Positions 33,401 through 40,586 are shown, counted from the stretch's first letter. The stretch: DNA of 64,000 nucleotides from Bog-473 sp963807775 (GCA_963807775.1 CAWECY010000017.1:310001-374000), one strand, 5' to 3'. A program made the numbers and translations. The notes: generated by a model not told the origin, from the sequence alone.

Positions 33401-36172
33401 GGCCAGGACGTTGTACGTGGAGCCGATGGCGCCACTAACTGGCGGCGTCGAGGTGAAGGTGACCGTCTGCGGCGCCAACTGCGAGATGACGATGCTGTGG
33501 AAACCCTGGCCGGCGCCGATGCTGCCCACGCCCACTCCGGAGGGGAGGTCCATCTGTGTCGGAGTGTCCACGTTGGTGGTCGTCCCGAGCCCGAGGGCGC
33601 CGTAGCGGTTGTCACCCCAGCCGTAGACGGCACCCGTGCTGGTCAGGGCCAACCCGTAGAGATCACCGGCGGCGATACTGGTGGCCACCGCACCGCTCGG
33701 GAGCTGCACCAGGGCGGGGGACGCCGGGGGGCTGGCCGCGCTGCTGAAAGAGCCGTTGCCGAGTTCGCCCTGCACGTTGTCGCCCCAGGCGTAGACCTGC
33801 CCGGCTGCCGTCATGGCCAGGGCGAACTGCGATCCGGCGGCGATGGCGGTAGCCGCCACATCGCCCGGCAGGGAAACCAGCGTCGGTGCCGTGGATGCGC
33901 TCCCGGTGATGTCCGCATCGTTGCCCCACATGTACACGGCGCCGGTGGAGGTCAACGCCATGGCTACCAGGTCGTTGGCCGAGATCGCCGTGATGACCGT
34001 TCCGGACGGGAACGGGACCAGCACCGGGCTGAGGACGTAGCCGTTGGCGGAGCCTCCGCCGGCCTCACCCTGGAGGTTTTGACCCCAGGCGTCGACCTGG
34101 CCGGTCGAGGTCAGGGCGTAGGTCGAGAACGCCCCCTCGGCCACTTGGGTGGCGGTGGCGTCGTCGTGCAGCGTCACCTGGGTCGGCGTGGAAACACAGT
34201 CGCATCCCGATGAGCTCTGGGTGCCGTTCCCGATCTCGCCCGAGCTGTCGTCGCCCCAGGTGTAGACCGACCCGGTCGATGAAAGCGCCACCAGCGACTC
34301 GTTCCCGGTGGCCACCTCGGTGATGGTCTTTCCCGGGAAGTCAACGAGATAGGGCGTGGTGCTTCCCGTGCTCCCCGACGTGCCATTCCCGAGTTCCCCG
34401 CTCTCGTTGCTGCCCCAGACGTAGACCCCACCGGTCGGGGTGCACGAGTCGCCCTGACAGCCACGTACGACGGCCGCGCTGTCTTCCAGGCCGGCGCTGA
34501 CCTGCGTGGCCGTGAGCCCGGTCCCTAGGAGCGCCTGGACCGGCGAGTGGGCATCGGCTTCGGAGCCGTTGCCCAGCTGGCCACTGTTGTTCCAGCCCGA
34601 GGTGTAGATGACTCCCGGTGTGGACGACGGCTCACCCACCGCTACCGACTGAGTGACTTGGGACGCGGCCGAGTAATCGGTGTTGCCGGGTTGGTTGGCG
34701 TCAATGGTGCAGGTGCCGACCGTGGCAAAGGTGACGACGCCACCCGAGATCCCACAGATCGTGGTCGAGGAGGGGTCGATGCTCAAGGTCACCGGCAGCC
34801 CCGACGTCGCCGTGGCGGTCGGCGAGTACGTGGCTCCGGCCACCGCGCCGGTGGGGGCGGTCGAGGAGAAGCTGAGTGTTTGGGAGGCCTGCTCCATGAG
34901 CGCCATCCCGTGGTCTTCCCCGGCGGATACGGCCTTCACGGTGAGGGTGCTGGGCAGCTGGTTGGCGATCACGGGAGCGGTGAAGCACATGCATGACCCT
35001 GGAAGACTCGCCTCGTTGGCACCCGCCTGGTCCTCTTCGTTGGTCCCCCACGAGAGCACGAGCCCAGACGCGGTGACCGCCAGCATGAAATCGGCACCGG
35101 ATGAGATCGAGGTGACCGTCTGGCCGGAGGGCGCGAGGGCTTCGACCGGAGTCGTGCTCGAGGTGGTCGTGCCGTTGCCGAGCTCGCCCACCCCGTTGTC
35201 ACCCCAGCCGTACACCTGGCCGTTCTGGCCCAGGACATAGGCATCGGCCTCGCCACCGGACACGGCCGACGCGAGGACTCCCTCTGGCAGCGATATCGCT
35301 TGGGGCGTGGGCTCGGTACCGGCGGGCACTGTCGGAATGCCGACACCTGCCTCGGCGCCGCCGATGTAACCCCAGTAGTACGCGGTGCCGGCACTGCTCA
35401 CAGCCATCCCGAAGGACGCGCCGGCGCCGATCTCGGTTGCCACCACCCCGCTGGGCAGGTCGACCTGGACCGGGGTGAGCTGGTCCGTCTCGCTGCCGTC
35501 GGTTCCATCGCCGAGCTGGCCCTCAAAGTTGTTGCCCCAGGCATACACCGCCCCAGACGTCGTCAGCGCATAGCCGTCGTTGAAGCCGGGGGCGATCTGG
35601 GTGACCGGGGCTGGCATCGTGACGAGCACCGGTACGTCCGAGTTGGTGGTCGTGCCGTTACCGAACTGCCCTTGGTTGTTGGCACCCCAGGCGTACATCG
35701 CTCCGGTCGACGTCACGGCGTATGCGGTATCGGCTCCCGCCGCGATCGCGGTTGCCGTGACGCCTACCGGGAGTTGCACCAGCACCGGCGTGGTGCTCTG
35801 TGTGGTCGTGCCGTTGCCCAGCTCTCCGGAGCCGTTGTTACCCCAGGCGTAGACGGCGCCGGTCGACGTGAGGGCCAAGCTGTAGTCAGTCCCAGCAGAG
35901 ACCGCTGTCGCGGCAACCCCGCTGGGAAGCTCAGCTGCGACGGGTTGCGTATCGGTACCCGTCGTGCCGTTCCCCGCTTGGCCGTTCCCGTTGCTACCCC
36001 AGACGTACACCGGCCCGGTGGACACGGCAGCACTCGGCGTGCCGGTTCCGAGCACGGCCAGGACGGGTGCCAGAAGGAGCAAGGATGACGCCAGCGTCGC
36101 GATCCGCGTACGACATGTCATTCTGGTTCGAGTTGGCTCGACCGCGACGCGGTCACTGTGGGGATGCCGCAT
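29084..36172 (-). CDS. N-terminal 2,362-residue open part of the giant protein (RCC1 propellers, Ig-like and solenoid repeats)
   Basis: This is the longest intact reading frame of the locus. Residues 1-50 form an export signal with an Arg-rich start. About 55-425, 520-900 and 990-1365 are three RCC1 blocks (blades start with patterns such as VYAWGNNGSGELGNGT). Single Ig-like modules lie between the blocks and five follow them, to about residue 1800. Then comes a Trp-containing beta domain (CTIEWTGGTGDWTTVADW) and three solenoid-like repeats. RCC1 repeats usually fold into seven-bladed propellers. The last ~7 residues are out of the homologous frame, after a 2-nt deletion near 29105 relative to sister repeats. 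Confidence 0.8.
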   Translation of the reverse strand: MRHPHSDRVAVEPTRTRMTCRTRIATLASSLLLLAPVLAVLGTGTPSAAVSTGPVYVWGSNGNGQAGNGTTGTDTQPVAAELPSGVAATAVSAGTDYSLALTSTGAVYAWGNNGSGELGNGTTTQSTTPVLVQLPVGVTATAIAAGADTAYAVTSTGAMYAWGANNQGQFGNGTTTNSDVPVLVTMPAPVTQIAPGFNDGYALTTSGAVYAWGNNFEGQLGDGTDGSETDQLTPVQVDLPSGVVATEIGAGASFGMAVSSAGTAYYWGYIGGAEAGVGIPTVPAGTEPTPQAISLPEGVLASAVSGGEADAYVLGQNGQVYGWGDNGVGELGNGTTTSSTTPVEALAPSGQTVTSISSGADFMLAVTASGLVLSWGTNEEDQAGANEASLPGSCMCFTAPVIANQLPSTLTVKAVSAGEDHGMALMEQASQTLSFSSTAPTGAVAGATYSPTATATSGLPVTLSIDPSSTTICGISGGVVTFATVGTCTIDANQPGNTDYSAASQVTQSVAVGEPSSTPGVIYTSGWNNSGQLGNGSEADAHSPVQALLGTGLTATQVSAGLEDSAAVVRGCQGDSCTPTGGVYVWGSNESGELGNGTSGSTGSTTPYLVDFPGKTITEVATGNESLVALSSTGSVYTWGDDSSGEIGNGTQSSSGCDCVSTPTQVTLHDDATATQVAEGAFSTYALTSTGQVDAWGQNLQGEAGGGSANGYVLSPVLVPFPSGTVITAISANDLVAMALTSTGAVYMWGNDADITGSASTAPTLVSLPGDVAATAIAAGSQFALAMTAAGQVYAWGDNVQGELGNGSFSSAASPPASPALVQLPSGAVATSIAAGDLYGLALTSTGAVYGWGDNRYGALGLGTTTNVDTPTQMDLPSGVGVGSIGAGQGFHSIVISQLAPQTVTFTSTPPVSGAIGSTYNVLAEASSGLPVSFSIAALSATVCTVSGSTVTFLTQGTCTVDANQSGGGIYGPAPQVSQSMSVGGLSTVPGTVYAFGMNNSGQFGDGTTTSDPSPTQVDVPSGVTFTEVSAGEGTSEFLTTTGAVYTTGNSNVGQLGDGSTAESLFPVKVDLPSGVTATAISAGVETYLALGANGAVYDWGGGGGLLGNGSTLSGSDVPVQVDLPSGVVATAISAGQFADAAVTSTGQVYTWGDGSEGELGNGTMEEDATTPVEVSLPEGVVATGVSMGEQNGLAITAAGTVYSWGDDEAGQLGTGSALTSGCDCLDTPVSVQLPASAHITAISAGAGTGLALASSGAVYGWGLNGEGQIGDGTVSPPSGCSCTASPTLVALPAGSTAIAISEGWESGLAALSNGTTYGWGDNGEGEIGFGDTAEHPSPVEADLPIGAQVSGVSSGFLYGLALVAGQISQTVTITSTPPSASVGGTYAVTAAASSGLPVTLSIDPSTSGECTIAGSTVNFVAGGDCQIDANQAGNSAYAAAPQTTQFVIVNEQSQTISFTTTPPSSPVVGNTYSVAATSSSGLTVSLSVDPSSTHVCSLLAGTVDLIGPGTCTIDANQAGSSTVEAAAQVQQSVLVGQTSQSISFTSTAPSGAVPGNTYTVTATATSGLPVTFSISSFSSGVCTIAGATVEFTGTGTCTVLANQSGSVTYYAAPQVSQAIAVGLDSQTVGITSSPPSSPVVGGTYAVTASASSGLAVTLSIDASTSGNCSISGSTVTFIAAANCTIDANQAGNDDFSAAPEAQQTVSNVGQGSQTITFTSSPPGNPGIGGTYVVSAASSSGLPVTLSIDASSSSVCSISGSTPGSTVTFNAGGTCQIDANQGGNTNYLQAPQVTQSVSVTDVASSCTIEWTGGTGDWTTVADWTPKTGSPRLPDSSDTTCIPANSTVTLSSADPSENAGTLLLGNVNGTGTGSLTVDGTLTLEGGTTYPGGVLAVPGGGTVNQSGTFSNGGSISTTSTGTFDENGTFTNAAGGTIANSGTFEVGGGEHFTENGGTTSGSPVLINDAFLNFTGGGTSSFSVIADGTTDVSGAPYAGQSLTLQTSAAAGITPGSTPNLGTIEFSPGSNLSLTGTLTNAGTIQSDAGSGTSGISGGTVNSSGAIVDNGTFAISSTTWTNSGPLTVSSTGTFDENGTFTNAAGGTIANSGTFEVGGGEHFTENGGTTSGSPILINDAFLNFTGGGTSSFSVIADGTSNVSGAPYAGQSLTLQTSAAAGITPGSTPNLGTIELEPASTLSLTGTLTNAGTIQSDAGSGTSGISGGTVNSSGAIVDNGTFAISSTTWTNSGPLTVSSTGTFDENGTFTNAAGGTIANSGTFEVGGGEHFTENGGTTSGSPILINDAFLNFTGGGTSSFSVIADGTTDVSGAPYAGQSLTLQTSAAAAITPGSTPNLGTIELYPHPTCP
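30770..32075 (-). repeat. Five tandem Ig-like modules with paired cysteines
   Basis: Five ~85-residue repeats carry the pattern SQT-x-x-F/I-TS, then GLPVTLSID and, about 15 residues apart, two cysteines (VCSISGSTVTF ... GTCTIDANQAGN). Two further copies separate the RCC1 blocks at about 34620-34890 and 33207-33475. The conserved Cys pair suggests a disulfide in each exported domain. Confidence 0.7.
32076..33206 (-). repeat. RCC1 block 3 (seven repeats)
   Basis: A third set of seven RCC1 repeats runs from TVYAFGMNNSGQFGDGT to FLYGLALVAGQ. Blades 5 and 6 carry CDC and CSC pairs. Confidence 0.75.
33476..34617 (-). repeat. RCC1 block 2 (seven repeats)
   Basis: A second set of seven RCC1 repeats runs from VIYTSGWNNSGQLGNGS to GAGQGFHSIVISQ. 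Blade 1 has a CQGDSC loop and blade 3 a CDC pair. Confidence 0.75.
34890..36010 (-). repeat. RCC1 block 1 (seven repeats)
   Basis: Seven RCC1 repeats of ~50-57 residues can be counted, starting with VYVWGSNGNGQAGNGT and ending with GEDHGMALME. One blade carries a CMC pair. Seven repeats make one complete seven-bladed beta-propeller in known RCC1 proteins. Confidence 0.75.
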
Positions 36173-36814
36173 CGGCGCCGCTCCTACAGCTCGCCCCCGG
36201 CCGCATGCACTCGACTCCGCACTGGGGGTCTCTCGCCCACCCCCCTGCTACGAATTCTCAGCGTGCAAACCGTCTTCGGGGTCTTCGCGTATCCGGTCAC
36301 GCGTGCCATCCCGCGTCGATACGAAAGAGGCTGTTAACACTCGCGCCCGTCCAGTCGTGGCCGCACTCCGTCAATGCAGCGTGTGCACACGTGCGGTCGA
36401 AGAGAAGCGCTGCGCAAAATGAACCGAACGCGGTCATGTCGAAGGCCGCGCCACGATCATGCGCCTGATGTCCGTCCGATCGCCAAACACCGCAAGAGGT
36501 CCCCTTCCACCAATACGGTTCGGTGGCCGCCCCCTCTGCTCGGCAACGGACTGCCGCGCGACGTCCCTGTGGTACTGCTTCAAGCACAAGATAAGAGCGT
36601 TTTTCGACCTTGGCAATAGTGGTAACCACACCCCTGGTTGTGGCTTCACGTCCAATGAAGCGAATCCACGTGGAAACACCTAGTGCCGCGTTTCCGCCGG
36701 AACATTCCACCCTCGACAACACTTTGCCTGCTCATGCGGGAAGGAGGCGATATCAGCGGTCCAACCGCTGCCCGCCGACCGCGCCGGCCGCTCACCGGTC
36801 GATCGCCGACAAGG
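36173..36814. promoter_or_regulatory. 642-bp intergenic region upstream of the giant gene
   Basis: No convincing gene is present; open frames here have atypical composition and no start signals. It is less GC-rich than its surroundings and should hold the promoter of the giant gene. Visible elements are an AGGAG ribosome site 8 nt before the ATG at 36172, a perfect 12-bp palindrome CGTGTGCACACG at 36380-36391, and a TTGACG on the minus strand near 36370 without a well-spaced -10. A 7-bp-stem hairpin at 36754-36770 lies just downstream of the thioesterase gene. Confidence 0.45.
36754..36770 (-). terminator. Candidate terminator hairpin after the thioesterase gene
   Basis: CAGCGGT (36754-36760) pairs perfectly with ACCGCTG (36764-36770) across a 3-nt loop, about 45 nt beyond the thioesterase stop. 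No T tract follows, so this is a positional inference. Confidence 0.4.
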
Positions 36815-37651
36815 TCAGGTATGGCGGAAGACCGCCTGCCCGCCCCCGCTAGCCAGGAGCTGGCGCTGGGTGGACCAGATGCGCCCGGTCCACGAGAGCA
36901 AACCATCCTGCGCCACCGGGGAGTGCGCGTCGAGCAGCAGCCAGTCCGAGGTGCCGCGGGGGTCCTGGAAGGAGGCGTAGAGGTCGAGGCTGGGTGCGAT
37001 GAACCCATGCTCTCGATGCGCATGGGGGCGGTGCCCCGCCGGCCAGCTTCCGACGTCGAGCACCACCAGGAGGCGGGCCGCGACCGCCCAAGGATCGTCC
37101 CCCGCGCTGGTCTCGCGATAGCGCACCCAGGTCCTCCATGTCGGTGGGAGCGGTGCGGGCGGCGGCCAGTCGTCGGTCCACTCGAGCGGACGCTGTTCGA
37201 AGTTGTCCCAGAACGCGAAGTTCGGGCGCCGGTCCTCGTCACCCGACGGTGGCCCCATGCGGCGGTCCGGCACGTCGTCGGGGCCGGCCACATCGGGGGC
37301 TGCCACGTCGTAATGCTCGAGTCCCGCTACTTCTCCCACCGACCACACCATGGCCTCGAGCACAGCGCGGCCTCCCTGAGACATCTCGACGCGCTGGGCC
37401 AGCACCGTGCGCCCGGAGCGCAGGGGTGTGACCACGAGGTCGACCGGTTCGAACGCGGCGACGGACAGGTAGTGACAGAAGAAGCTGGCCGGTCGGGCGA
37501 AGGGACTCTCCGCCCCGGCGGCGCGCAGTGCAATGGCCGCGACGTAACCGCCGCAGGGGCCCCAGATCTCCCAGTCCTGATGCACCATGGCCGTGTAGCG
37601 CCCGCCCTCCCCCACCGGTACGGACACCGACTGCTCGTCGACGTCACCCAT
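36815..37651 (-). CDS. Acyl-CoA thioesterase family protein (double hotdog)
   Basis: The 278-residue product resembles actinobacterial TesB-like thioesterases with two hotdog halves. The first half has GYVAAIALRAAGAESPFARP and FFCHYLSVAAFEPVDLVV, and the second GFIAPSLDLYASFQ with WLLLDAHSPVAQDGLLSWTG. It would hydrolyse an acyl-CoA thioester; the chain specificity is unknown. Its ATG overlaps the end of the GNAT gene by 8 bp, so the two form an operon (GNAT first). Confidence 0.8.
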   Translation of the reverse strand: MGDVDEQSVSVPVGEGGRYTAMVHQDWEIWGPCGGYVAAIALRAAGAESPFARPASFFCHYLSVAAFEPVDLVVTPLRSGRTVLAQRVEMSQGGRAVLEAMVWSVGEVAGLEHYDVAAPDVAGPDDVPDRRMGPPSGDEDRRPNFAFWDNFEQRPLEWTDDWPPPAPLPPTWRTWVRYRETSAGDDPWAVAARLLVVLDVGSWPAGHRPHAHREHGFIAPSLDLYASFQDPRGTSDWLLLDAHSPVAQDGLLSWTGRIWSTQRQLLASGGGQAVFRHT

Positions 37652-38192
37652 GCGTTCGCCATTCCTCCCACCGTTGGCGCGTCAGTTCCAACACGTCGAG
37701 CCGCTCGCCGTGCAGTGCACCCGTCGTCGTACAGGCATGGGTGAACCCGAGCCGCTCCATCACGCGGCCCGACGCCACGTTCTCGGTTTCGTAGATGCTG
37801 ACGATGCGCTCCAGCCCGCCTTCTGTGAATCCCCACTCCACTGCGACACCTCCCGCTTCGGTGGCCAGCCCGCGGCCGCGGTAGGGCGCCGCCAGCCGCC
37901 ACCCCACCTCCACGGCCGGGAGGATCTGCGGCAGGAAGTGCGGTACGGCCAGGCCGGCCCAACCGATCACGTCTCCACTGGTCCGCTCGACCAGTGCCTC
38001 CACACCGAACCCGTCCGACTCGTAGCGACCGATGACCCGCTGCAAGAAGTCCACCGTCTCTTGTTCTGTCATGGCACGTCGAAGCGGGTACCACCAAAAG
38101 GAGGGGTCGGCGTGGATCGGCACCAGCGCGGCCAGGTCCGCTTCGGTGAAGGGACGGAGCACCAGTCGTTCGGTCGTCAGAGTCGGGATCAC
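37644..38192 (-). CDS. GNAT family N-acetyltransferase
   Basis: The 182-residue product has the RimJ/RimL-type beginning PTLTTERLVLRPFTEADLAA. The acetyl-CoA loop is GWRLAAPYRGRGLATEAGG near residues 96-114, followed by IYETENVASGRVMERLGF. The substrate is unknown. A GTG start is used. It is the first gene of a two-gene unit with the thioesterase. Confidence 0.87.
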   Translation of the reverse strand: MIPTLTTERLVLRPFTEADLAALVPIHADPSFWWYPLRRAMTEQETVDFLQRVIGRYESDGFGVEALVERTSGDVIGWAGLAVPHFLPQILPAVEVGWRLAAPYRGRGLATEAGGVAVEWGFTEGGLERIVSIYETENVASGRVMERLGFTHACTTTGALHGERLDVLELTRQRWEEWRTHG

Positions 38193-38210
38193 AACGTCCA
38201 GGTGCCTGAA

Positions 38211-38489
38211 TCAGATCAACGGGAGCCCGGGAGCATCGGCCAACGACGGGTCGCGGCCCGGGCGCGCCGAGGGTGCATAGAGCTGGGCGGGGCGGAACGA
38301 GCGCACGGCCCGGTCCCCCGCCCGGCCGCCGACGACCTCGACCCACTCCTCGCCCGTCTCCCCATTGGTGACGTGGGCCACGAATGTCCAGGACGCGCCG
38401 CGCAGGCGCGTGCCCTCCACCTGCACCGGGTCGCCGGGACGAAGGCCGGCCCAACCCGAGCTGCGGCGGAGGTCAGCCACGGCGGCCAC
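38211..38489 (-). CDS. Conserved hypothetical protein
   Basis: The 92-residue soluble protein has a compact central segment (LRPGDPVQVEGTRLRGASWT, then FVAHVTNGETGEEWVEVVGG) that suggests a small beta-barrel. I recall similar short actinobacterial proteins but cannot name a function. A GTG start lies at 38489. It shares a 89-bp divergent gap with the RecB-like nuclease gene. Confidence 0.6.
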   Translation of the reverse strand: MAAVADLRRSSGWAGLRPGDPVQVEGTRLRGASWTFVAHVTNGETGEEWVEVVGGRAGDRAVRSFRPAQLYAPSARPGRDPSLADAPGLPLI

Positions 38490-38566
38490 GGCGGCGGGGA
38501 TCGAGAACCATTGTCCTCTTTTCTACCGCCTCCCGAGCATGTCGCGTGCCTGTCTCAGCCCCGCCG

Positions 38567-38572
38567 TATCCT
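38567..38572 (+). promoter_or_regulatory. Putative -10 box (TATCCT) of the RecB-like nuclease operon
   Basis: TATCCT is followed by 6 nt and the ATG at 38579, matching the leaderless spacing seen at other starts in this window. Confidence 0.55.
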
Positions 38573-38578
38573 CGTGCC

Positions 38579-39352
38579 ATGGCCCTCGAATTGCCGCGCA
38601 CACTCTCCCCCTCCAAGGTCGCCGCCTTCACCAACTGTGCGCTCGCCTTCCGGTTCTCCCAGATCGAGCACCGGCCCGAGCCTCCCTCCCCGCACGCCGT
38701 CAAGGGCACCCTCGTCCACGCCGCGCTCGAGGGCCTGTTCTGGCACCACGCGCCGGGCGCCCGCACCCGCCACGCCGCCGACGCCGAGCTCGACCGGGCC
38801 TGGGACGAAATCCAGACGGATGAGGAGTTTGCGGAGCTGCGCCTGCCGCCCGATGAGGCGGCGGCGTTCCTGGCCGACGCCCGCTCGCTGCTCGACAATT
38901 ACTTCGCGCTCGAAGATCCCAACGCCGTTCGGGTGGTGGCCGTCGAGCTCGGAGTCGAGACCGTGGTGGACGGCATGCGCCTGCGCGGCAAGATCGACCG
39001 GCTCGACATCGCCCCCGATGGCAGCCTGATCGTCGTCGACTACAAGACCGGACGGGCGCCCTCCGAGCGTTACGAGCGACACAGCCTGGTCGGCGTCCAG
39101 ACCTACGCCCTGTTGTGCGAGAGCGCGCTGGGCCGGCCGTCGGCCGAGGTGCGCCTGCTCCACTTGCGCGAACCGGTCGCCATCTCCACCGCCGCCACGG
39201 CACAGACCATCCGCGGCCAGCGCCGGCGGACGGTAGCCGTGTGGTCCGCCATCGAGCGGGCGTGCGACACCGAGGACTTCCGGCCTCAGGTCGGACCCCT
39301 CTGCAACTTCTGCGCCTTCAAGTCCGCCTGCCCTGCGTTCGCCGCCGCGTGA
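38579..39352 (+). CDS. RecB-like PD-(D/E)XK nuclease family protein
   Basis: The 257-residue product is a stand-alone RecB/Cas4-type nuclease domain. It has the leading SPSKVAAFTNCALAFRF, the helix GTLVHAALEGLF near residue 41, the catalytic strand LRGKIDRLDIAPDG with VVDYKTGRAP (the D ... K of PD-D/EXK) near 139-163, and a terminal Cys group (CNFCAFKSACPAF). Together with the early Cys this is the usual Fe-S cluster pattern of such nucleases. It probably acts in DNA repair. Its stop overlaps the next GTG (GTGA at 39349-39352). Confidence 0.88.
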   Translation: MALELPRTLSPSKVAAFTNCALAFRFSQIEHRPEPPSPHAVKGTLVHAALEGLFWHHAPGARTRHAADAELDRAWDEIQTDEEFAELRLPPDEAAAFLADARSLLDNYFALEDPNAVRVVAVELGVETVVDGMRLRGKIDRLDIAPDGSLIVVDYKTGRAPSERYERHSLVGVQTYALLCESALGRPSAEVRLLHLREPVAISTAATAQTIRGQRRRTVAVWSAIERACDTEDFRPQVGPLCNFCAFKSACPAFAAA

Positions 39353-39966
39353 GCACGGGCATGAACGAGGCGCGCATGAGCGGCATCGACGAGGCCGTCG
39401 ACGCCGCGTTCGAGCCACTGCGGGGCCACCCCGGCGTTGACGGTGCCGCGGCCGTCGTCTCCAACCTGGCGGACTACGGGCTCATCTGGGTGTTGCTGGC
39501 CCTCGTCAAGATGCGCCGTAGGGGTCCCGATCGTCGCCGGGCCGTCGTCGCGTTGGGCGCAGCCGGAGTCTCCTCGCTGCTGGTCAGCCGGGTGGTCAAG
39601 GCCGGCGTCGAGCGCGAGCGTCCCGACGACCACCTGGAGCCGACGGTCGCCGTGCGGCCCCCATCGAGCAGCAGCTTCCCGAGCGGCCACACCCTGGCCG
39701 CCTTCTGCACCGCCTTCGTGCTGGCCGACACCGACGCGCAGACCATGGCCCACGTCGGCCTCGCCTCGGCGGTCGCCGCCAGCCGGGTCCATCTTCGCGC
39801 CCACCACCCCACCGACGTCATCGGCGGTGCCGTGATCGGGTCGGTCCTCGGGCTGGGCCTGCGCCCGGTGGTGAACCTGGTGACCCCCGGCACCAAGAGC
39901 CGGCGCCGTCGCCCCGCCCTGGGCAACGGAATGGGCCGCCGCAGCGTCGTGTTGAAGCAGTTGTGA
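39349..39966 (+). CDS. PAP2 superfamily phosphatase
   Basis: The 205-residue membrane-associated phosphatase has all three PAP2 signature blocks: KAGVERERP near residue 84 (KX6RP), PSGH near 108, and SRVHLRAHHPTD near 144 (SRX5HX3D). It likely dephosphorylates a lipid phosphate. I chose the GTG overlapping the previous TGA; an in-frame ATG at 39361 is an alternative. Its own TGA overlaps the following GTG, continuing the operon. Confidence 0.88.
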   Translation: MSTGMNEARMSGIDEAVDAAFEPLRGHPGVDGAAAVVSNLADYGLIWVLLALVKMRRRGPDRRRAVVALGAAGVSSLLVSRVVKAGVERERPDDHLEPTVAVRPPSSSSFPSGHTLAAFCTAFVLADTDAQTMAHVGLASAVAASRVHLRAHHPTDVIGGAVIGSVLGLGLRPVVNLVTPGTKSRRRRPALGNGMGRRSVVLKQL

Positions 39967-40562
39967 AGGCTTTCTCCGTCAATTGGGACTACCGCTGTCC
40001 CTTCGCCCGCAACGCCCATGAGCACCTGGTGGCCGCCCTGGCCGACGGGGCCGGCTGGGACGTCACCTTTCTGCCCTTCTCGCTGAGCCAGGCCCACGTG
40101 CCCGACGGCGGCACTTCGGTCTGGGACGACCCGGAGAAGGCGCCCGACCTGCTGGCAATGGCTGCCGGCGTGGTGGCGCGCGACCAGTACCCCGACCAGT
40201 TCTTCACCGCGCACATCGCCCTGTTCGCGGCGCGCCACGACGAGGGCCTCGACCTGCGCCAGGAGGACGTGCTCGTCGGCGTGCTCGACCGGGCCGGGCT
40301 GCCCGGGGAAAAGGTGCTGGCCGAGGTGAGGACGGGCGCGCCCTTGGAGCAGATACGTACCGCGCACGAACAGGAGGTCGGCGAGTGGGCCGCCTTCGGC
40401 GTGCCCACGTTCGTGGTCGACGATCGGGCCGTGTTCGTTCGGATCATGAGCCGCCCCCTGGGCGACGCCGCACTGGCCCGCCGCACCATTGAGGGTGTGA
40501 TCGAGCTCTTCGATGCCCAGCCCGACTTGAACGAGTTCAAGTACACCAAGCTCTTCCGCTAA
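39963..40562 (+). CDS. DsbA family (thioredoxin-fold) oxidoreductase-like protein
   Basis: At 199 residues, it starts like FrnE/HCCA-isomerase-type DsbA proteins (VNWDYRCPFARNAHEHL) and has the conserved cis-Pro region AAFGVPTFVVDDRAVF near residues 141-156. The active-site motif is CPFA rather than CxxC, so the second cysteine is missing. It may act as a glutathione/mycothiol-transferase-like or isomerase-like enzyme instead of a disulfide exchanger. No signal peptide is present, so it is cytoplasmic. Confidence 0.82.
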   Translation: MKAFSVNWDYRCPFARNAHEHLVAALADGAGWDVTFLPFSLSQAHVPDGGTSVWDDPEKAPDLLAMAAGVVARDQYPDQFFTAHIALFAARHDEGLDLRQEDVLVGVLDRAGLPGEKVLAEVRTGAPLEQIRTAHEQEVGEWAAFGVPTFVVDDRAVFVRIMSRPLGDAALARRTIEGVIELFDAQPDLNEFKYTKLFR

Positions 40563-40586
40563 ATGAAGCGGAGTGGCGCGGCTGCT

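Larger units (their letters stand above)
16309..36172 (-). pseudogene. Giant secreted RCC1 / solenoid / Big_1 repeat protein locus (frame-broken)
   Basis: Homologous reading continues across nearly 19.9 kb from the ATG at 36172 to the TAG at 16309, about 6,600 residues if restored. Order: long signal peptide with hydrophobic core LASSLLLLAPVLAVLG near residues 27-42; three seven-repeat RCC1 blocks; seven Cys-paired Ig-like modules; a beta-strand-rich domain; six ~167-residue solenoid-like repeats; about 35 Big_1/invasin-like repeats. An AGGAG site 8 nt before the ATG supports this start. No LPXTG, S-layer homology or C-terminal membrane helix is seen; the protein ends in FTECSG. At least a dozen small indels break the frame, at about 29105, 28872, 26295, 22104, 20948, 20813, 20755, 19416, 17314, 17166, 16790, 16747, 16711 and 16600. 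They may be real decay or assembly error in near-identical repeats. A surface adhesin or appendage role is inference. Confidence 0.8.

Noticed and set aside
16309..36172. The giant protein as an RTX toxin, LPXTG-anchored protein or autotransporter.
   Set aside because: No calcium-binding GGxGxD nonapeptides, no sorting motif and no C-terminal barrel domain are visible, so these names are not supported.
36297..36722. Open frames in the region upstream of the giant gene.
   Set aside because: They lack ribosome sites, overlap each other on both strands and show no domain-like sequence.
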